Positions 35,119-36,818 of a DNA stretch of 36,818 bases are shown here, piece after piece; position 1 is the first letter of the stretch, and each line of letters begins with the position of its first letter. Below the pieces are notes generated by a model. The model saw only the letters and a list, made by a program, of their open reading frames with translations, had not been told where the DNA came from and did not search any database. Both the position numbers and the translations under genes were made by a program. Location of the stretch: contig CALIXC010000206.1 in the NCBI GenBank assembly GCA_938046755.1, positions 1 to 36,818 of the forward strand, read 5' to 3'. Source of the DNA: an uncultured Lautropia sp. Lineage in GTDB: Bacteria > Pseudomonadota > Gammaproteobacteria > Burkholderiales > Burkholderiaceae_E.

Positions 35119-35733
35119 TCAGCTCTTGGCACCCTTGGCCACCTGGGCGTTCTTGGCCGCCAGGTTCTTGATCAGCCCGTCCAGGCCGCCGGCCGAGATT
35201 TCCTGACCGAACTGGTTGCGGTAGGTCTGCACCAGCCACACGCCCAGCACGTTCACGTCATAGATGCGCCAGTCGTCGCCGCGCTTCTCCAGACGGTAGT
35301 CCAGCTGGATGGGATCGCCACCGGGCTGCACCACCTGGCTGCGCACCACCACGTCCTTCTGGTCGGCATCGCCACGGAAGGGACGCATCTGGATCTTCTG
35401 GTCCTTCACATTGGCGAAGGCGTTCGCATACGTGCGGATCAGCAAGATGCGGAACTCCTTCATGATGGCTTCCTTCTGGGCCGGTGTGGCCTGACGCCAC
35501 GGACGCCCCACGGTCAGCGCCGTCATCCGCTCGAAGTTGACGTGCGGCATCAGCTTCTGGTCCACCAGCTGAGAGATGCGACCGATGTCACCCGCCTTCA
35601 TCTGCGCATCACCGCGCACCTCGGTCAGCACTTCGTTGGAGAGTTTCTCCACGAAGTCGTTCGGCACCGTCTGCGCCCAGACCGCCCCGGCCAGGAACAG
35701 GCCCGAGACCAGCGAAATCAGTTTCAGTTTCAT
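35119..35733 (-). CDS. mlaC: MlaC phospholipid-binding periplasmic protein
   Basis: MlaC shuttles phospholipids across the periplasm between MlaA and the MlaFEDB complex. The 204-residue protein has a signal peptide (MKLKLISLVSGLFLAGAVWA, cleavage after residue 20), and a Ttg2D/MlaC fold visible in DIGRISQLVDQKLMPHVNFE, then RMTALTVGRPWRQATPAQKE, FRILLIRTYANAF, and DWRIYDVNVLGVWLVQTYRN. ATG 35733 has AAAGGA six bases upstream; the frame's earlier start at 35805 is rejected. It is between mlaA and mlaB. Confidence 0.95.
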   Translation of the reverse strand: MKLKLISLVSGLFLAGAVWAQTVPNDFVEKLSNEVLTEVRGDAQMKAGDIGRISQLVDQKLMPHVNFERMTALTVGRPWRQATPAQKEAIMKEFRILLIRTYANAFANVKDQKIQMRPFRGDADQKDVVVRSQVVQPGGDPIQLDYRLEKRGDDWRIYDVNVLGVWLVQTYRNQFGQEISAGGLDGLIKNLAAKNAQVAKGAKS

Positions 35734-35901
35734 GAGAAATCCTTTCTTGGAAAGATCGGGAGCACCGGCATGGCCCCGCCGATCGATGTTCATTGAAACA
35801 CCCATCCCCGACGGCCTGCCCGCTTCACTTCACAGACAAAGGGCCGTCCGGCCGGGTCGACGCCAGTGCTCATCAACGGTTACTGGCGCCTCGGGGTGCA
35901 C

Positions 35902-36818
35902 TCAGGAACCGCTACCAGTCGCCCTCTTGCCAACGCCTGCACGGTCGGCCGCCTTGCCGGCCTTCTTCTTCGCAGCCTCCTTCACCCTGTCGGTCGCTTC
36001 GGATGCCTTGTCCGAAACGCCGGAAGCAGCACCGGAAGCCCTGTCGGCAGCGCCCGCCCCACCCTGAGTGGAATCACCGCCGTCCGATTCATCCTTCGTC
36101 GGATCGTCGGCATAGGGGTCATCTGCATACGGGTCATCGCCATAGGGGTCGGCCGCATCGTCCTCATCCGGCGGATCACCGTCATACACCTGGTTGCGGC
36201 GGCGGGCCAGCCAGCCGTCGCGCATCAGCGTGTACTTGTCCAGCGCCGCGTCGTTGAGCGCATTCTCGGCATCCAGCAGGCTGGCACGGGTGTGGACCTT
36301 GTCCACCGTCCACAGCGACCACTTCAGCGCATCGTGACCATCCTGCCACATATAGGGTTGCCCATAGGTGTCCACCGGGCGGCTGGCTGCGTCACGGATG
36401 GTGGACGGCCCCAGCAGCGGGATTACGAAATACGGCCCCGAGGGCACGCCCCACCAGCCCAGCGTCTGGCCGAAGTCCTCGTTGTGCTTTTCCAGCCCCA
36501 GCTCGGTGGCCACGTCGGCAAAGCCCAGGAAGCCGAGCGTGGAGTTGACGAAGAAGCGCGCTGTATCGGATGCCGCCGCCTTGCCCTTGCCCTGCAGCAG
36601 GTTGTTGAAACCCGTCCACAGGTCGCCCAGGTTCGAGAAGAAGTTGCCCACGACGAACTGCACCGGCTTGGGCGTGATGAAGCGGTACGCCTTGGCCACG
36701 GGCTTGAGCGCGTACTGGTCGGCCTTCTCGTTGAAGGCGAACATCACCCGGTTGTAGGCCTGCAGCGGATCCTTCGGATCATAGGTAGTCAGGTGCGAGA
36801 GCTTCACGCCGCCCGTCA
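35902..36818 (-). CDS. mlaA: MlaA (VacJ) outer-membrane lipoprotein, 5' end outside window
   Basis: MlaA sits in the outer membrane with porins and removes misplaced phospholipids. The open frame runs off the right edge, so the lipobox is not seen; codons reading T-G-G-V-K-L-S precede the family start TTYDPKDPLQAYNRVMFAFNE. The Mla-A core follows: VGNFFSNLGDLWTGFNNLLQ, ARFFVNSTLGFLGFADVATE, then NEDFGQTLGWWGVPSGPYFV and IPLLGPSTIRDA, then YTLMRDGWLARRRNQVYDGD. After it comes a tail of about 85 residues not typical of the family: an acidic D-P-Y-x-D repeat, then an Ala/Lys-rich helix-like end. The GTG at 36807 is internal and not the start. Confidence 0.94.
   Translation of the reverse strand, partial: TGGVKLSHLTTYDPKDPLQAYNRVMFAFNEKADQYALKPVAKAYRFITPKPVQFVVGNFFSNLGDLWTGFNNLLQGKGKAAASDTARFFVNSTLGFLGFADVATELGLEKHNEDFGQTLGWWGVPSGPYFVIPLLGPSTIRDAASRPVDTYGQPYMWQDGHDALKWSLWTVDKVHTRASLLDAENALNDAALDKYTLMRDGWLARRRNQVYDGDPPDEDDAADPYGDDPYADDPYADDPTKDESDGGDSTQGGAGAADRASGAASGVSDKASEATDRVKEAAKKKAGKAADRAGVGKRATGSGS
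36112..36156. repeat. three 15-bp units in the mlaA tail
   Basis: Units at 36112-36126, 36127-36141 and 36142-36156 each begin ATA(G/C)GGGTC and encode, on the minus strand, a five-residue D-P-Y-(A/G)-D period. They lie in the acidic part of the MlaA C-terminal tail. Confidence 0.75.

Overview
The window is GC-rich chromosomal DNA from a Gram-negative bacterium, most likely a betaproteobacterium of the order Burkholderiales. The support is gene order: a mla-type block, a YadG/YadH-like ABC pair, ibaG, murA, a compact his operon, hinT, tatABC, a Do-family protease, NIF3, petABC and sspAB follow one another in the way I associate with Burkholderiales. A short-form HisG, a Rieske/cytochrome b/cytochrome c1 operon, a Tat system and an Opa-type outer-membrane barrel fit this. 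The genus cannot be fixed from sequence reading alone; Lautropia-like bacteria are a guess.

Layout. 1-1.5 kb: the end of a DUF6463-like membrane protein, gene scraps resembling a LysR C-terminus and a YjbR N-terminus, an HD hydrolase and a small DUF1778-like protein. 1.5-10 kb: brnQ, a CGFS glutaredoxin, type-2 argC, ubiX, an Opa-like barrel, a four-helix membrane protein, a CAP-domain lipoprotein and lysP. 10.04-11.31 kb: a very small tRNA-Thr island. It is bounded by an intact tRNA-Thr(UGU) and a 40-bp copy of that tRNA's 3' half, and holds a brnT-brnA toxin-antitoxin pair and the N-terminus of a tyrosine recombinase. 11.4-16.5 kb: sspB, sspA and petCBA, all leftward, with an FNR/Anr-like box upstream of petA. 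16.7-20.7 kb: mscL, an Abi/HEPN gene broken by an in-frame amber codon, NIF3 and a DegS/AlgW-like protease. 21-31 kb: a leftward, tightly overlapping unit hisG-hisDC-hisB-hisH-hisA-hisF-hisI-hisE-hinT-tatA-tatB-tatC. 31-36.8 kb: murA, ibaG, the ABC pair, mlaB, mlaC and the window-truncated mlaA.

How the genes work together. The his cluster encodes every histidine step visible here except histidinol-phosphate phosphatase and the HisZ partner normally needed by a short HisG. HisD and HisC are one 896-residue polypeptide joined by a low-complexity linker. PetA, PetB and PetC form the complete bc1 complex, and the nearby TatABC system is the usual exporter of the Rieske protein. SspA and SspB are the stringent-starvation pair; here the ClpX-docking tail of SspB is separated from its substrate-binding domain by about 275 disordered residues. 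MlaA, MlaB and MlaC belong to retrograde phospholipid transport, and MurA starts peptidoglycan synthesis.

The most interesting points are the deletion-shaped tRNA-Thr mini-island that kept its addiction module, the amber-interrupted Abi/HEPN gene placed between nif3 and a leftward terminator, the HisD-HisC fusion, and the very long SspB linker. Several other proteins here (HisI, HisE, the Deg protease, TatB, MlaA) also carry extra Ala/Gly/Pro/Asp-rich segments, so low-complexity growth looks like a lineage trait.
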